A stretch of DNA of 64,000 nucleotides, from assembly GCF_000716675.1 (NCBI RefSeq), contig NZ_JNXT01000020.1:60258-124257 (forward strand), written 5' to 3'. How positions within the stretch are numbered: the first letter of the stretch is position 1; each line of letters begins with the position of its first letter. Positions 43,308 to 53,800 of this stretch are shown here, one piece after another. A program made the translations under genes and the position numbers. The notes beneath the pieces are model-generated. The model was not told the DNA's origin. It saw only the letters and a list, made by a program, of their open reading frames with translations, and did not search any database. The stretch is from Streptomyces alboflavus (GTDB taxonomy: Bacteria > Actinomycetota > Actinomycetes > Streptomycetales > Streptomycetaceae).

Positions 43308-44447
43308 CTACCGCCCGTTGAACGCATCCTTCAGGCGGGAGAACAGGCCCTGCTGCCCCGGCTGGAACTGCCCCGTGGGCCGCTCCTCGCCCCGCAGCTG
43401 CGCGAGCTCCCGCAGCAACCGCTCCTGCTCGGGATCGAGCTTGGACGGCGTGAGCACCTCGACGTGCACGATGAGGTCGCCGCGCCCGCCGCCGCGCAGG
43501 TGGGTGACGCCCCGCCCGTGCAGGGGGATCGACTGGCCGGACTGCGTGCCGGGCCGGATGTCGACCTCCTCCATGCCGTCGAGCGTCTCCAGCGGCACCT
43601 TCGTGCCGAGCGCCGCCGCCGTCATCGGCAGTGTGACGGTGCAGTGCAGATCGTCGCCGCGCCGCTGGAACACGGCGTGCGGCAGCTCGTGGATCTCGAC
43701 GTAGAGGTCACCGGCGGGGCCGCCGCCGGGGCCGACCTCGCCCTCGCCCGCGAGCTGGATCCGGGTGCCGTTGTCGACACCGGCGGGGATCTTCACGGTG
43801 AGCGTGCGCCGGGAGCGGATGCGCCCGTCGCCCGCACACTCGGGGCACGGCGTCGGCACGACGGTCCCGAAGCCCTGGCACTGCGGGCAGGGCCGCGAGG
43901 TCATGACCTGGCCGAGGAAGGACCGCGTGACCTGCGACACCTCACCGCGACCGCGGCACATGTCACAGGTCTGCGCGGAGGTACCGGGCGCGGCACCTTC
44001 GCCGGAACACGTCGTACAGACGACGGCCGTGTCGACCTGGATGTCCTTCGTGGTGCCGAAGGCCGCCTCTTCGAGGTCGATCTCCAGGCGGATCATGGCG
44101 TCCTGCCCGCGCCGGGTGCGCGAACGCGGCCCGCGCTGCGACGCCGTGCCGAAGAACGCGTCCATGATGTCGGAGAAGTTGCCGAAGCCACCCGCTCCGA
44201 AGCCGCCCGCGCCACCGGCGCCGCCGGCCTGGGACAGCGGGTCCCCGCCGAGGTCGTAGACCTGCTTCTTCTGCGGGTCCGACAACACCTCGTACGCGGC
44301 GTTGATCTCCTTGAAGCGCTCTTGCGTCTTCGGGTCAGGGTTGACGTCCGGGTGCAGCTCGCGAGCGAGCCGCCGGAAGGCCTTCTTGATGTCGTCCTGG
44401 GAAGCGTCGCGGCGCACGCCTAGTACGGCGTAGTAGTCCGTGGCCAC
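43308..44447 (-). CDS. dnaJ: Chaperone DnaJ
   Basis: A 379-residue type I Hsp40. The J domain has the HPD motif ([10 protein letters not shown]). A Gly/Phe-rich linker follows ([19 protein letters not shown]). The zinc domain has four repeats: [26 protein letters not shown] and CPECAGDG. The GTG start directly abuts the hrcA stop codon, so the two genes are one heat-shock operon under CIRCE control. This is the HrcA-linked DnaJ, separate from the copy that Streptomyces carries in its dnaK operon. Confidence 0.97.
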   Translation of the reverse strand: MATDYYAVLGVRRDASQDDIKKAFRRLARELHPDVNPDPKTQERFKEINAAYEVLSDPQKKQVYDLGGDPLSQAGGAGGAGGFGAGGFGNFSDIMDAFFGTASQRGPRSRTRRGQDAMIRLEIDLEEAAFGTTKDIQVDTAVVCTTCSGEGAAPGTSAQTCDMCRGRGEVSQVTRSFLGQVMTSRPCPQCQGFGTVVPTPCPECAGDGRIRSRRTLTVKIPAGVDNGTRIQLAGEGEVGPGGGPAGDLYVEIHELPHAVFQRRGDDLHCTVTLPMTAAALGTKVPLETLDGMEEVDIRPGTQSGQSIPLHGRGVTHLRGGGRGDLIVHVEVLTPSKLDPEQERLLRELAQLRGEERPTGQFQPGQQGLFSRLKDAFNGR

Positions 44448-45464
44448 TTACGACTCCGCCAGGATCTGTCCGACGTAACGTGCCACTGCGCGTACTGCTC
44501 CCATCGTTCCCGGATAGTCCATGCGGGTCGGTCCGACCACGCCCAGCTTGGCCACTGCCTCGCTCCCCGAACCGTAGCCGACGGAGACCACCGACGTGGA
44601 GCTGAGCCCCTCGTGGGCGTTCTCGTGCCCGATCTTGACGGTCATGCCCGAATCCGTCGCCTCACCAAGCAACTTGAGGAGGACGACCTGCTCCTCGAGT
44701 GCCTCAAGGACGGGCCTGATGGTGAGGGGAAAGTCATGTCCGAAGCGGGTGAGATTGGCGGTGCCGCCGATCATCAGCCGCTCCTCGGTCTCCTCCACCA
44801 GCGTTTCCAGGAGGGTGGAGAGGACGGTCGTCACCGTGCCCCGGTCGTCCTTGTCGAAGGATTCGGCCAGGTCCTGCACCAGTTGCGGCACGTCCGAGAA
44901 GCGGCGGCCCGCGACCCGGCTGTTGAGCCGCGCCCGCAGATCCGCGAGCGACGTCTCACCGAACGGCGCCGGGCAGTCGATCATGCGCTGCTCGACCCGC
45001 CCGGTGTCGGTGATGAGGACCAGCATCAGGCGGGCCGGAGCCAGCGAGAGCAGTTCCACGTGCCGCACCGTGGAGCGGGTCAGCGACGGATACTGCACCA
45101 CCGCGACCTGCCGGGTCAGCTGCGCGAGCAGCCGCACCGTGCGCCCGACGACGTCGTCCAGGTCGACCGCGCCGTCCAGGAAGTGATGGATCGCGCGCCG
45201 CTCCGGCGCCGTCATCGGCTTGACGCCTGCGAGCCGGTCCACGAACAGGCGGTACCCCTTGTCGGTCGGGATCCGCCCGGCGCTGGTGTGCGGCTGGGCG
45301 ATGAACCCTTCCTCCTCGAGCGCGGCCATGTCGTTGCGGACCGTCGCCGGGGAGACGCCGAGGTGGTGGCGTTCGGTGAGCGCCTTGGAGCCGACCGGCT
45401 CCTCCGTGCCCACGTAGTCGTGGACGATGGCGCGCAGCACTTCCAGCCTGCGTTCACTGAGCAT
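44448..45464 (-). CDS. hrcA: Heat-inducible transcription repressor HrcA
   Basis: A 338-residue repressor. The N-terminal winged helix includes [20 protein letters not shown], and the C-terminal part is the GAF-like HrcA domain. It represses heat-shock genes by binding CIRCE and needs chaperonin to fold, which makes it a sensor of free GroEL. The ATG at 45464 follows GGAGG by 7 bases; the open frame further upstream crosses the CIRCE site. The element upstream shows autoregulation. Confidence 0.97.
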   Translation of the reverse strand: MLSERRLEVLRAIVHDYVGTEEPVGSKALTERHHLGVSPATVRNDMAALEEEGFIAQPHTSAGRIPTDKGYRLFVDRLAGVKPMTAPERRAIHHFLDGAVDLDDVVGRTVRLLAQLTRQVAVVQYPSLTRSTVRHVELLSLAPARLMLVLITDTGRVEQRMIDCPAPFGETSLADLRARLNSRVAGRRFSDVPQLVQDLAESFDKDDRGTVTTVLSTLLETLVEETEERLMIGGTANLTRFGHDFPLTIRPVLEALEEQVVLLKLLGEATDSGMTVKIGHENAHEGLSSTSVVSVGYGSGSEAVAKLGVVGPTRMDYPGTMGAVRAVARYVGQILAES

Positions 45465-45519
45465 CGCGCACCTCCAGCTGCCGTCCCTCGCCCCGAGCCC
45501 CCGGTGGTGGCCCCTCACC

Positions 45520-45546
45520 CTGGCACTCACCCCGGGCGAGTGCCAG
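45520..45546 (-). promoter_or_regulatory. CIRCE element
   Basis: CTGGCACTC and GAGTGCCAG flank a 9-base spacer: the 9-9-9 inverted repeat bound by HrcA (family consensus TTAGCACTC-N9-GAGTGCTAA). It lies 56 bases before the hrcA start. A TACACT box on the minus strand (45560-45565) sits 13 bases upstream of it, so repressor binding would cover the start of transcription. Confidence 0.92.
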
Positions 45547-45730
45547 CCTTCACCGAGTCAGTGTACGGCCGGTGGGTACAGGCCCGGCAAGGGCCGACCC
45601 CGTTGTCATGCCGACGGGTGCCGCCCATGTCCTGCCTTGTCACGCCGACGGACACCCTGGCCACCTTCCCTGCCGTCCCGAGGGCGCCCCCGTCCTGCCC
45701 CCGCGCCCCGTCGGCGCTAGCGTCACCCTC

Positions 45731-46498
45731 ATGGATACGGCCACGACCACGCCCTCCCCCGCCTCCGCCCCGGCCTGGGAGGACGCGGGCTGGGAACGGC
45801 TCGCCGCGCGCGTGGGGCGGTGCAGGCTGCCCGTGTGGGACTGCACGGCCGGGCTCGTCGTCGGCACCGGCGCCGCCCTCATGATCGAGGCCGGGTCCAG
45901 CCTGCGCGAGGGCTCCCGGCTGCGCGCCGACGCCCGGCGGCTGCTCGGCGACGGCCGCCGTGTGACCCATCTCGCGCTCACCCACCCGCACTTCGACCAC
46001 GTCCTCGGTGCGGCGGCGTTCGCGGGCGTCGAGGTGTTCGGCGCCGTCGGCCTCGACACCGTCCTCGACCACGACCGCGAGGGGCTGCGCGCCGACGCCG
46101 TCGCCCAGGGCCTCGACCCGGCCGCCGCCGACGAGGCCGCCGACCTCCTCGTCCAGCCCCGCCACCTGGTGTGCGGGGAGTGGACCCTCGACCTCGGCGG
46201 CCTCCAGGTGCTGCTCGCCAACGTCGGCCCCGGGCACACCGGCCACGACCTCGCCGTCCTCGTGCCGGGCGGCCCCGGCGAGCCCGAGGTGGTCTTCTGC
46301 GGCGACCTCGTCGAGGAGTCCGGCGAACCGCAGGCCGGCCCGGACGCGGCGCCCCGGCACTGGCCCGCCGCCCTCGACCGGCTCCTCGACCTGGGCGGCG
46401 AGGACGCGGTGTACGTGCCGGGGCACGGGGCCGTCGTGGACGCCGCCTTCGTACGCCGCCAACGCGACGACCTTGCCCGGCGGTTCGGTGTCGCCTGA
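45731..46498 (+). CDS. MBL-fold metallo-hydrolase
   Basis: A 255-residue metallo-beta-lactamase-fold protein with the metal motif THPHFDHVLGA (about residue 85), a second histidine in GPGHTGHDL, a metal aspartate in VFCGDLVEESGEP, and YVPGHG near the end. This resembles glyoxalase II-like or quorum-quenching-type hydrolases, but the substrate cannot be assigned. The ATG at 45731 is chosen; the frame is open upstream to 45572 through the hrcA control region. It is divergent from hrcA and 23 bases before the DUF3097 gene. Confidence 0.88.
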   Translation: MDTATTTPSPASAPAWEDAGWERLAARVGRCRLPVWDCTAGLVVGTGAALMIEAGSSLREGSRLRADARRLLGDGRRVTHLALTHPHFDHVLGAAAFAGVEVFGAVGLDTVLDHDREGLRADAVAQGLDPAAADEAADLLVQPRHLVCGEWTLDLGGLQVLLANVGPGHTGHDLAVLVPGGPGEPEVVFCGDLVEESGEPQAGPDAAPRHWPAALDRLLDLGGEDAVYVPGHGAVVDAAFVRRQRDDLARRFGVA

Positions 46499-46521
46499 CG
46501 GCATGCCATAACGTCTGGCCC

Positions 46522-47340
46522 ATGCGCAGCTACCGCCCGGACCTGACCCCGCCCTGGAAGAAGCCGGCCGCCGTCCCCGAGGTGCCCGCCGAGGCCGACC
46601 TGGTCGTGGAGGAGGTCACCACGGGCTTCTGCGGCGCGGTGATCCGCTGCGAGAAGACGGCCGAGGGGCCGACGGTGACCCTGGAGGACCGCTTCGGCAA
46701 GCACCGCGTGTTCCCGATGGCGCCACGCGGCTTCCTCCTGGAGGGCCGGGTCGTCACCCTGGTCCGCCCGACGGCCGCCGCCGCACCCCGCAAGCCCGCA
46801 CGCACCGCATCCGGTTCGCTGGCCGTGCCGGGCGCGCGGGCGCGCGTGGCCCGTGCCGGGCGCATCTACGTCGAGGGGCGGCACGACGCCGAGCTGGTCG
46901 AGAAGGTCTGGGGCGACGACCTGCGCATCGAGGGCGTCGTCGTCGAGTACCTGGAAGGCATCGACGACCTGCCCGCGATCGTCGACGCGTTCGCCCCCGA
47001 CGCGGACGCCCGCCTCGGTATCCTCGTCGACCACTTGGTCCCCGGCTCCAAGGAGTCCCGCATCGCCGCGGCCGTCAGCAGCGACCACGCGCTGATCGTC
47101 GGCCACCCCTACATCGACGTGTGGGAGGCCGTGAAGCCGTCGTCGGTGGGCATCACGGCCTGGCCCCGCGTCCCCCACGGCCAGGACTGGAAGAAGGGCG
47201 TGTGCCGCGCCCTGGGCTGGCCGGACAACACGGGCGCGGCGTGGCAGCACATCCTGGGCAAGGTCCACACGTACAAGGACCTGGAGCCAGCGCTGCTGGG
47301 AAGGGTCGAGGAGCTGATCGATTTCGTGACGGCGCCGTAG
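46522..47340 (+). CDS. DUF3097 protein with Toprim-like motif
   Basis: A 272-residue protein known mainly from actinobacteria. The N-terminal part contains DRFGKHRVFPMAPRGFLLEG. The middle holds RIYVEGRHDAELVEKVWG followed by RLGILVDHLVPGSKE. The conserved glutamate and the aspartate about 60 residues later resemble a Toprim domain of the RNase M5/primase type. This is my reading by eye. The function is not established. It lies in the conserved hrcA-hemW neighbourhood. Confidence 0.85.
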   Translation: MRSYRPDLTPPWKKPAAVPEVPAEADLVVEEVTTGFCGAVIRCEKTAEGPTVTLEDRFGKHRVFPMAPRGFLLEGRVVTLVRPTAAAAPRKPARTASGSLAVPGARARVARAGRIYVEGRHDAELVEKVWGDDLRIEGVVVEYLEGIDDLPAIVDAFAPDADARLGILVDHLVPGSKESRIAAAVSSDHALIVGHPYIDVWEAVKPSSVGITAWPRVPHGQDWKKGVCRALGWPDNTGAAWQHILGKVHTYKDLEPALLGRVEELIDFVTAP

Positions 47341-47377
47341 GCCCAGGGCCCCTCCCAGGTACCGGACGAGCCCATTT

Positions 47378-47417
47378 CAGCCCGTCCGGCGCTTGAGGAC
47401 GAGGCGCGAAGCGCCGA
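47378..47417 (+). repeat. Dispersed 3'-end repeat, copy R5
   Basis: CAGCCCGTCCGGCGCTTGAG with the GGCGC...GCGCC hairpin, one base different in the core from copies R2-R4. It lies between the convergent DUF3097 and hemW genes. Confidence 0.7.
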
Positions 47418-47452
47418 AAGGGGGGCAAGGGGCGCAGCCCCATACGGAACGC

Positions 47453-48685
47453 TCAGTCGACAAGGTCCCGCACGACGGCGTCGGCAAGCAACCGCCCCCG
47501 CAGGGTAAGCACGGCCCGCCCCCGCACGAAGGGCCCACCCTCCAGCAACCCATCAGCCAACGCCCGCCGCGCAGAGGCAAGCCCCGCCTCCTTCAGGAGG
47601 GACAACGGGCACCCCTCAAGCAGCCGCAGCTCAAGCAGCACCCGCTCGACCCGCCGATCCTCGTCCGACAGGACCTCCCGCCCGGCCCCGGGCGACCGAC
47701 CCCCCGCGAGCGCGGCGGCATACGCACCGGGATGCTTCACGTTCCACCACCGCACACCCCCCACATGGCTGTGGGCCCCCGGCCCGGCCCCCCACCAGTC
47801 GGCGCCCCGCCAGTACAACTCGTTGTGCAGGCACCGCCCGGCCTCGGAGGTGGCCCAGTTCGACACCTCGTACCAGTCGAACCCGGCGCCCCCGAGAACC
47901 TCCTCGGCGATGAGATAGCGATCCGCGTGCACGTCGTCGTCGGTCATGGGCACCTCCCCGCGCCGGATCCGCCGGGCGAGCTGCGTGCCCTCCTCGACGA
48001 TCAGCGCGTACGCCGAGACATGGTCGGGCCCGGCGCCGATGGCCGCGTCGAGGGAGGCCCGCCAGTCGTCGTCGGTCTCCCCGGGGGTGCCGTAGATGAG
48101 GTCGAGGTTGACGTGCTCGAAGCCCGCGGCGCGCGCCTCGGCGACGCAGGCCTCGGGCCGCCCGGGGGTGTGCGTGCGGTCGAGGACCTTCAGGACGTGC
48201 TGCCTGGCGCTCTGCATGCCGAAGGAGACCCGGTTGAAGCCGCCCTCGCGCAGGGCGCTCAGATAGGCGGGGTCGACGGACTCCGGGTTGGCCTCCGTGG
48301 TGATCTCCGCGTCGTCGGCGAGGCCGAACTCGTCGCGTACGGCGGCGAGCATCCGTACGAGATCGTCGGCGGCGAGCAGCGTGGGCGTACCGCCGCCGAC
48401 GAACACGGTCCGCACGGGGCGCGGGTCGTCGCCGAGGACCTTGCGGGCGAGGCGGACCTCGTCGATCAGGGTGTCGGCGTAGTTGTCGCGGGAGGCGAGG
48501 ACGCCGCCGCTGCCGCGCAGCTCGGTGGCGGTGTAGGTGTTGAAGTCGCAGTAGCCGCAGCGGGTCGCGCAGTACGGCACGTGCAGGTAGAACCCGAGGG
48601 GCCGCTCACCCGCTCCGAGCAGGGCGGAGGCGGGCAGCGCCCCGTCCTCGGGCATGGGCTCACCATCGGGCAGTACGGAAGGCAT
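47453..48685 (-). CDS. hemW: Radical SAM haem chaperone HemW
   Basis: A 410-residue protein. The radical SAM cluster motif is CATRCGYCDF (CxxxCxxC). It is followed by FVGGGTPTLL and a HemN-type C-terminal domain. The family resembles coproporphyrinogen III dehydrogenase, but HemW proteins carry haem to target proteins and lack the extra HemN N-terminal segment, as here. The ATG at 48685 is chosen; another lies at 48724 within the adjoining repeat. It sits in the usual hrcA-hemW-lepA neighbourhood of actinobacteria. Confidence 0.95.
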   Translation of the reverse strand: MPSVLPDGEPMPEDGALPASALLGAGERPLGFYLHVPYCATRCGYCDFNTYTATELRGSGGVLASRDNYADTLIDEVRLARKVLGDDPRPVRTVFVGGGTPTLLAADDLVRMLAAVRDEFGLADDAEITTEANPESVDPAYLSALREGGFNRVSFGMQSARQHVLKVLDRTHTPGRPEACVAEARAAGFEHVNLDLIYGTPGETDDDWRASLDAAIGAGPDHVSAYALIVEEGTQLARRIRRGEVPMTDDDVHADRYLIAEEVLGGAGFDWYEVSNWATSEAGRCLHNELYWRGADWWGAGPGAHSHVGGVRWWNVKHPGAYAAALAGGRSPGAGREVLSDEDRRVERVLLELRLLEGCPLSLLKEAGLASARRALADGLLEGGPFVRGRAVLTLRGRLLADAVVRDLVD

Positions 48686-48722
48686 ACCTTCCATTGTCCC
48701 GGACGCGCCGGGGTTCCCGGCC

Positions 48723-48792
48723 AATCGCCGGAGGGGCTGGATTTTCCAGCCCCTCCGGCGATTGAGGAGCGGGGTCTGGGGCGGAGCCCCAG
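48723..48792 (-). terminator. Strong double hairpin, repeat copy R6, after the SpoIIE-type gene
   Basis: A perfect 19-bp inverted repeat with a 3-base loop (48723-48763, outer arms AATCGCCGGAGGGG and its complement) is followed by CTGGGGC-GGA-GCCCCAG (48776-48792). It ends the phosphatase transcript before hemW. The core is the same dispersed repeat. Confidence 0.75.
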
Positions 48793-48841
48793 TTTCGGTG
48801 AAGGGGTGGGCCTGGGGCGCCCCGCGCAGGCCCCCGCCCCT

Positions 48842-50827
48842 TCACTCCGCCTTGAGCACCAGCAACGCCAGATCATCGTCCGGCGGCCGCTGCGAGAACT
48901 CGTGGACGAGCCGCCTGATCCGCTCGGCGACGAGCCCCGCGTCGAGGCCCGCGCAGCCCGCGAGGGCCTTGGCGAGCCCGTCACCGTCGTCGAAGAGGTG
49001 CAGCCCGGAGCGCCGCTCCGTGACCCCGTCGGTGACGCACAGCAGCGTGTCGCCGGTGCGCAGCTCGAAGGTGGTGCTGGTGTACGTCTCGTCGTCGACG
49101 ACACCGAGCAGCATCTGCGGCGCGGCGACGGGCCGCACCTGCCCGTCGGCCCCGAGCACCAGCGGCAGCGGATGCCCTGCGCACGCCAAGGTGCACCGCA
49201 CGCCGTTCTCGTGGGGCACCAGCTCGCCGTAGAGGAGGGACAGGAAGCGGGAGGTGGGGCCGTCGGTGGGCTCGTCCTGGCCGCCGGCGAGGGCGAGGAC
49301 GGCCGCGGCGGCGTCGGCGGCCTCCGTGGCGTCGTCGAGGAGGAGCTGGTTGAGGCGGTCGAGGACCTCCGCGACCTGGTAGCCCTCGCGGGCGAGGAGC
49401 CGCAGCCAGGGCCGGGCGAGCCCGATGACGACGGCCGCCTCGGGCCCCTTGCCCTGGACGTCGCCGAGGGCGAAGCACCAGCGGCCGCGCCCGGCGGGGA
49501 ACACGTCGTAGAAGTCGCCGCCGGGCCCGCCCTGCTCCCGGGGCTCGTACACGACGCTGCTCTCCACGCCGGGGATGTCCGCGACGGCGCTGGGCAGCAG
49601 GCCGCGCTGGAGGACCTGGCTGATGGTGGCCTGGCGCTGGTAGCGGCGGGCGGCGCTGATGGCGAGGGCGACGCGGCGGCTGAAGTCCTCGACGAGCCCG
49701 TTGGCCTCGTCCGGGAAGCGCGCGAGGCCGGCCCGTCCGATCACCAGGGTGCCGAGCTTCCGGCCGCCCGCCACCAGGCGGTACGCCAGCGCGGCGCCGC
49801 CCGATTCGCCGCCGCCGAGGGCGTCCCCGGGCCACAGCACGGCCACCGCGCCGGATCCCACTGCCTCGGTCAGCCGCGGCGGCTCCTTCTCCAGGAGCCT
49901 CCGCAGCTCCTCTATGCGCTGTTCGCTGGTGTGCCAGACGCGCGCGAGGCGGGTGCCGGGGGCGCGCCCGTCGAGGGTGCGCCCGGGGCCCTCGGCCTCG
50001 TCGTCGAGCCAGACCGCGCACCAGTCCGCGAGGCGGGGGACGAGCAGTTGCCCGGCGAGGGCCGCGACCAGGTTCTCGTCGAACTGCCCGGCGAGCAGGT
50101 CGGAGGCCTCGGCGAGGAAGGAGAGGGCGCCGCGGTTGATCCACTCGGTGTCGTGGCCGGTTCTTCTGGGCAGCGGCGCGAGGATCTCGGCGGCGCACAG
50201 GCCGCGCTGCAGGACCTGTTCACCGGCGTACGTCTCGATCTCCGGGACGAGCGGGAGCCCCTCAACAGGCACGGCAGGCACGGCAGGCAGCCGGGCCCAG
50301 ACGGTCTTGGTGCCGGAGCGGTAGGTGATGCCCCAGGACTCGGAGAGGGCGGCGACGAGTTGCAGACCGCGGCCGTACTCGGGGGTGCCGGGCTGCGGGG
50401 CGCGGGGCTCGCTGCGCACCGCGCGCGCCGGGTGGTGGTCGGACACCTCGACGACCAGGGCGTCGGTGCTCTCGCCGGGGGCGCCCTCGTCGAAGCGGCA
50501 CAGGACGTCGACGGCGGTGCCCGCGTGCACGACGGCGTTCGTCACCAACTCGCTGACCAGCAGCACGGAGTCGTCGGCGAGCCGCTCGGTGATGCCGGTG
50601 GCGGCGGGCGTCCCGAACTCGGTCCAGTCGGCGAGCGCCGCCCGGACGAACCGGCGGGCCGCGGCGGGCGCCAGCGGGTTTCCGGGCAGGGACGTGCGCA
50701 TCACGGCCAGTGGCCCAGGGCGCGCCGCGGGCTGGGCGGAAGCACGAAAAGTAGTCTCCCGTTGCATCGGAATGGCCCCCACAGTGCGGCTCCTGAGCAG
50801 TTCGGACGAATACGCCTCAGGCGACAC
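48842..50827 (-). CDS. PP2C/SpoIIE-type phosphatase with RsbW-like ATPase and GAF domains
   Basis: A 661-residue signalling protein. Residues about 50-200 are an RsbW-like HATPase (LVSELVTNAVVHAG, then EYGRGLQLVAALSESWG). A GAF-like domain spans about 240-395. The C-terminal PP2C/SpoIIE phosphatase begins at ISQVLQRGLLPS and has the metal aspartates in GGDFYDVFPAG, ALGDVQGKG and LLCVTDGVTERR. Such proteins phosphorylate or dephosphorylate anti-sigma antagonists. The architecture and divergent placement match OsaC, a SigB modulator in S. coelicolor, though this copy lacks obvious PAS repeats. The GTG at 50827 lies 57 bases from the divergent poly-HAMP kinase. Confidence 0.92.
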   Translation of the reverse strand: MSPEAYSSELLRSRTVGAIPMQRETTFRASAQPAARPGPLAVMRTSLPGNPLAPAAARRFVRAALADWTEFGTPAATGITERLADDSVLLVSELVTNAVVHAGTAVDVLCRFDEGAPGESTDALVVEVSDHHPARAVRSEPRAPQPGTPEYGRGLQLVAALSESWGITYRSGTKTVWARLPAVPAVPVEGLPLVPEIETYAGEQVLQRGLCAAEILAPLPRRTGHDTEWINRGALSFLAEASDLLAGQFDENLVAALAGQLLVPRLADWCAVWLDDEAEGPGRTLDGRAPGTRLARVWHTSEQRIEELRRLLEKEPPRLTEAVGSGAVAVLWPGDALGGGESGGAALAYRLVAGGRKLGTLVIGRAGLARFPDEANGLVEDFSRRVALAISAARRYQRQATISQVLQRGLLPSAVADIPGVESSVVYEPREQGGPGGDFYDVFPAGRGRWCFALGDVQGKGPEAAVVIGLARPWLRLLAREGYQVAEVLDRLNQLLLDDATEAADAAAAVLALAGGQDEPTDGPTSRFLSLLYGELVPHENGVRCTLACAGHPLPLVLGADGQVRPVAAPQMLLGVVDDETYTSTTFELRTGDTLLCVTDGVTERRSGLHLFDDGDGLAKALAGCAGLDAGLVAERIRRLVHEFSQRPPDDDLALLVLKAE

Positions 50828-50884
50828 GGACAGAGTGACAGACTGACTGGGCCCATAAGCACCGAGTTACCGAAGTGGGCCACC

Positions 50885-53800
50885 ATGAGTGAGAACAGTG
50901 CTACGCCCGCGCTCGGACGCGGTCAGATTCCGTCATCTGCCGATACGGGCAGCCCTGCGCGGATTTCGGCCCCGGGTGCCGCGGCGGCCCCCGGCCCAAC
51001 GCTCCCACCGGCCGTCGCGGATCCGGGTGGCCGATTCCGGCCCCGGGCGGCGGCGGTGGCGTCCGGCGAGAACCGGCCAGCCGACGCGGGCGCCACCGGC
51101 CGCGGCCCGGCGCCCTCGCACCCGACGCTCCCTGACCCTCTGTCACCGTCAACTGTCCCTGCCGTAGCGGGACTTGACACCCCGAAAGGTCTTGGATCGA
51201 CCCCCTCGGGCACCCCGCGCGCATCCGCTTCATCGGCGCTCGACGCCTTGCTCACGCCCCCGGTGCCGCAGTGCGCCCACTCGGTTTCCGCGGCCGAGCA
51301 GCACCCAGGGCGCTCGGTCCGCGCCAAGATCCCGTCCCCGTCCCGGGAGCCCTCCGCGCCTCGGGAGCCCTCCCGGTCCGGGGCGGGGTCCGCGTCCGGG
51401 GCGGCGTCCGGGCCCGCGCCCGAGTCGGCGTCCGGGGAGCCGCTCCCGGCCCCGGCCAGGAGGTCACCCAAACGCCCGCCCAAGTCCACCCGCACGCCGG
51501 ACCAGGGCCCTCACTCCGTCCCGGACGCGGCCCCCGGCGACCCGTCGGGCGAGTCCGCCGCCGATCTGCGCGTCCTGCTCGCCGCCATGCGGGCCGCCCG
51601 CGACGGCAACTTCACCAAGGCCCCGCACACCAGTTCGGGCCTGGTCGCCGAGCTGGTCACGGTCTTCAACGAACTGGTGGACCGCTCCACCCACTTCGAC
51701 GGCGAACTCCTGCGCGTACGCCGGGAGATGGTCCGGCACGGCCGCCTCGACACCCGGTTCACGGCGAGCCCGGGGCAGGGCAGCTGGGCCACTCGGATCA
51801 TCGAGGTGAACTCGCTCCTGGACTCCCTGGTCGCGCCCGCCACGAACGCGACCCGGGTCCTGAACGCTGTCGCGGGCGGCGACCTCACCCAGCGCGTCGA
51901 CCTGCACGACGGGTCCCGGGAGCTGCGCGGCGACCTGCGCCGCCTCGGGCGCGCCGTCAACACGATGGTCGACCAGCTCTCACTCTTCACGGGCGAAGTG
52001 ACGCGGGTGGCCCGCGAGGTCGGCACCGAGGGGCGGCTCGGCGGGCGCGCCAAGGTCCGCGGCCTGTCCGGGAGCTGGCGCGACGTGACGGAGGCCGTCA
52101 ACACGATGGCGTCCCGCCTCACCGCCCAGGTGCGCGACATCGCCCTGGTCACCACGGCCGTCGCGCAGGGCGACCTGACGCGCACGGTCACCGTCGAGGC
52201 CACCGGTGAGCTCCTCGAACTGAAGCTCACCGTCAACACGATGGTCGAACAGCTCTCCGCGTTCGCGGCCGAGGTGACGCGTGTCGCCCGCGAGGTCGGC
52301 ACGGAGGGGCGGCTCGGCGGGCGCGCGCAGGCCCGGGGCGTGTCGGGGGTGTGGAAGGACCTCACCGACAACGTCAACTTCATGGCGTCGAACCTCACCT
52401 CCCAGGTCCGCAACATCGCCCAGGTCACCACCGCCGTCGCCAACGGCGACCTGAGCCAGAAGATCACCGTGGACGCGCGCGGCGAGATCCTGGAGCTCAA
52501 GGACACCGTCAACACGATGGTCGACCAGCTCTCCGCGTTCGCCGACGAGGTGACGAGGGTCGCCCGCGAGGTCGGCACCGAGGGAAACCTCGGCGGGCGC
52601 GCCCACGTGCGCGGCGTCTCGGGGGTCTGGAAGGACCTCACCGACAACGTCAACTTCATGGCGGACAACCTCACTTCGCAGGTCCGCAACATCGCCCTGG
52701 TGTCGACGGCCGTCGCCCAGGGCGATCTGTCGAAGAAGATCACCGTGGAGGCCAAGGGCGAGATCCTGGAGCTGAAGTCGACGATCAACACGATGGTCGA
52801 CCAGCTCTCGGCGTTCGCCGACGAGGTCACCCGCGTCGCCCGCGAGGTCGGCACCGAGGGCAACCTCGGCGGTCAGGCGCAGGTGCGGGGCGTCAGCGGC
52901 GTCTGGAAGGAGCTGACGGACAACGTCAACTTCATGGCGTCGAACCTCACCTCCCAGGTCCGCAACATCGCCCAGGTCACCACCGCCGTCGCCAACGGCG
53001 ACCTGTCCAAGATGATCACGGTGACGGCGCGCGGCGAGATCCTGGAGCTCAAGGACACCGTCAACACGATGGTGGAGCAGCTGCGCGCCTTCGCCGCCGA
53101 AGTGACCCGCGTGGCCCGTGAGGTCGGCACCGACGGCCGCCTCGGCGGCCGCGCCCAGGTGCTCGGCGTGTCGGGCGTGTGGAAGGACCTCACCGACAAC
53201 GTCAACTACATGGCGGACAACCTGACCGGGCAGGTCCGCAACATCGCGCAGGTCGCGACCGCCGTCGCCCAGGGCGACCTGTCGAAGAAGATCGACGTGG
53301 ACGCGCGCGGCGAGATCCTGGAGCTGAAGACCACCATCAACACCATGGTGGACACGCTGTCGTCGTTCTCCTCGGAGGTCACGCGCGTGGCCCGCGAGGT
53401 CGGCTCGGAGGGCCAGCTCGGCGGCCAGGCCCGCGTCGAGGGCGTGTACGGCACCTGGAAGCGCCTCACCACCAACGTGAACGAGCTCGCCCTGAACCTG
53501 ACCACCCAGGTGCGCGCGATCGCCGAGGTCGCGTCGGCCGTGGCGCAGGGCGACATGTCCCGCTCCATCACCGTCGAGCCCCGGGGCGAGGTCGCCGAGC
53601 TGAAGGACAACATCAACCTGATGGTGTCCAACCTGCGCGAGACCACCCGCGCCAAGGACTGGTTGGAGTCCAACCTCGCCCGCCTCGCCGGCCTGATGCA
53701 GGGCCACCGGGACCTGATGGAGGTCGCCGACCTGATCCTGCGCGAGCTGACACCGCTGGTGAACGCCGGGTACGGCGCGTTCTTCCTGGCCGACCCGGAC

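Noticed and set aside
45572..45730. Upstream start for the MBL hydrolase
   Set aside because: It would run through the hrcA promoter. The sequence there is not family-like, and the ATG at 45731 gives the normal length.
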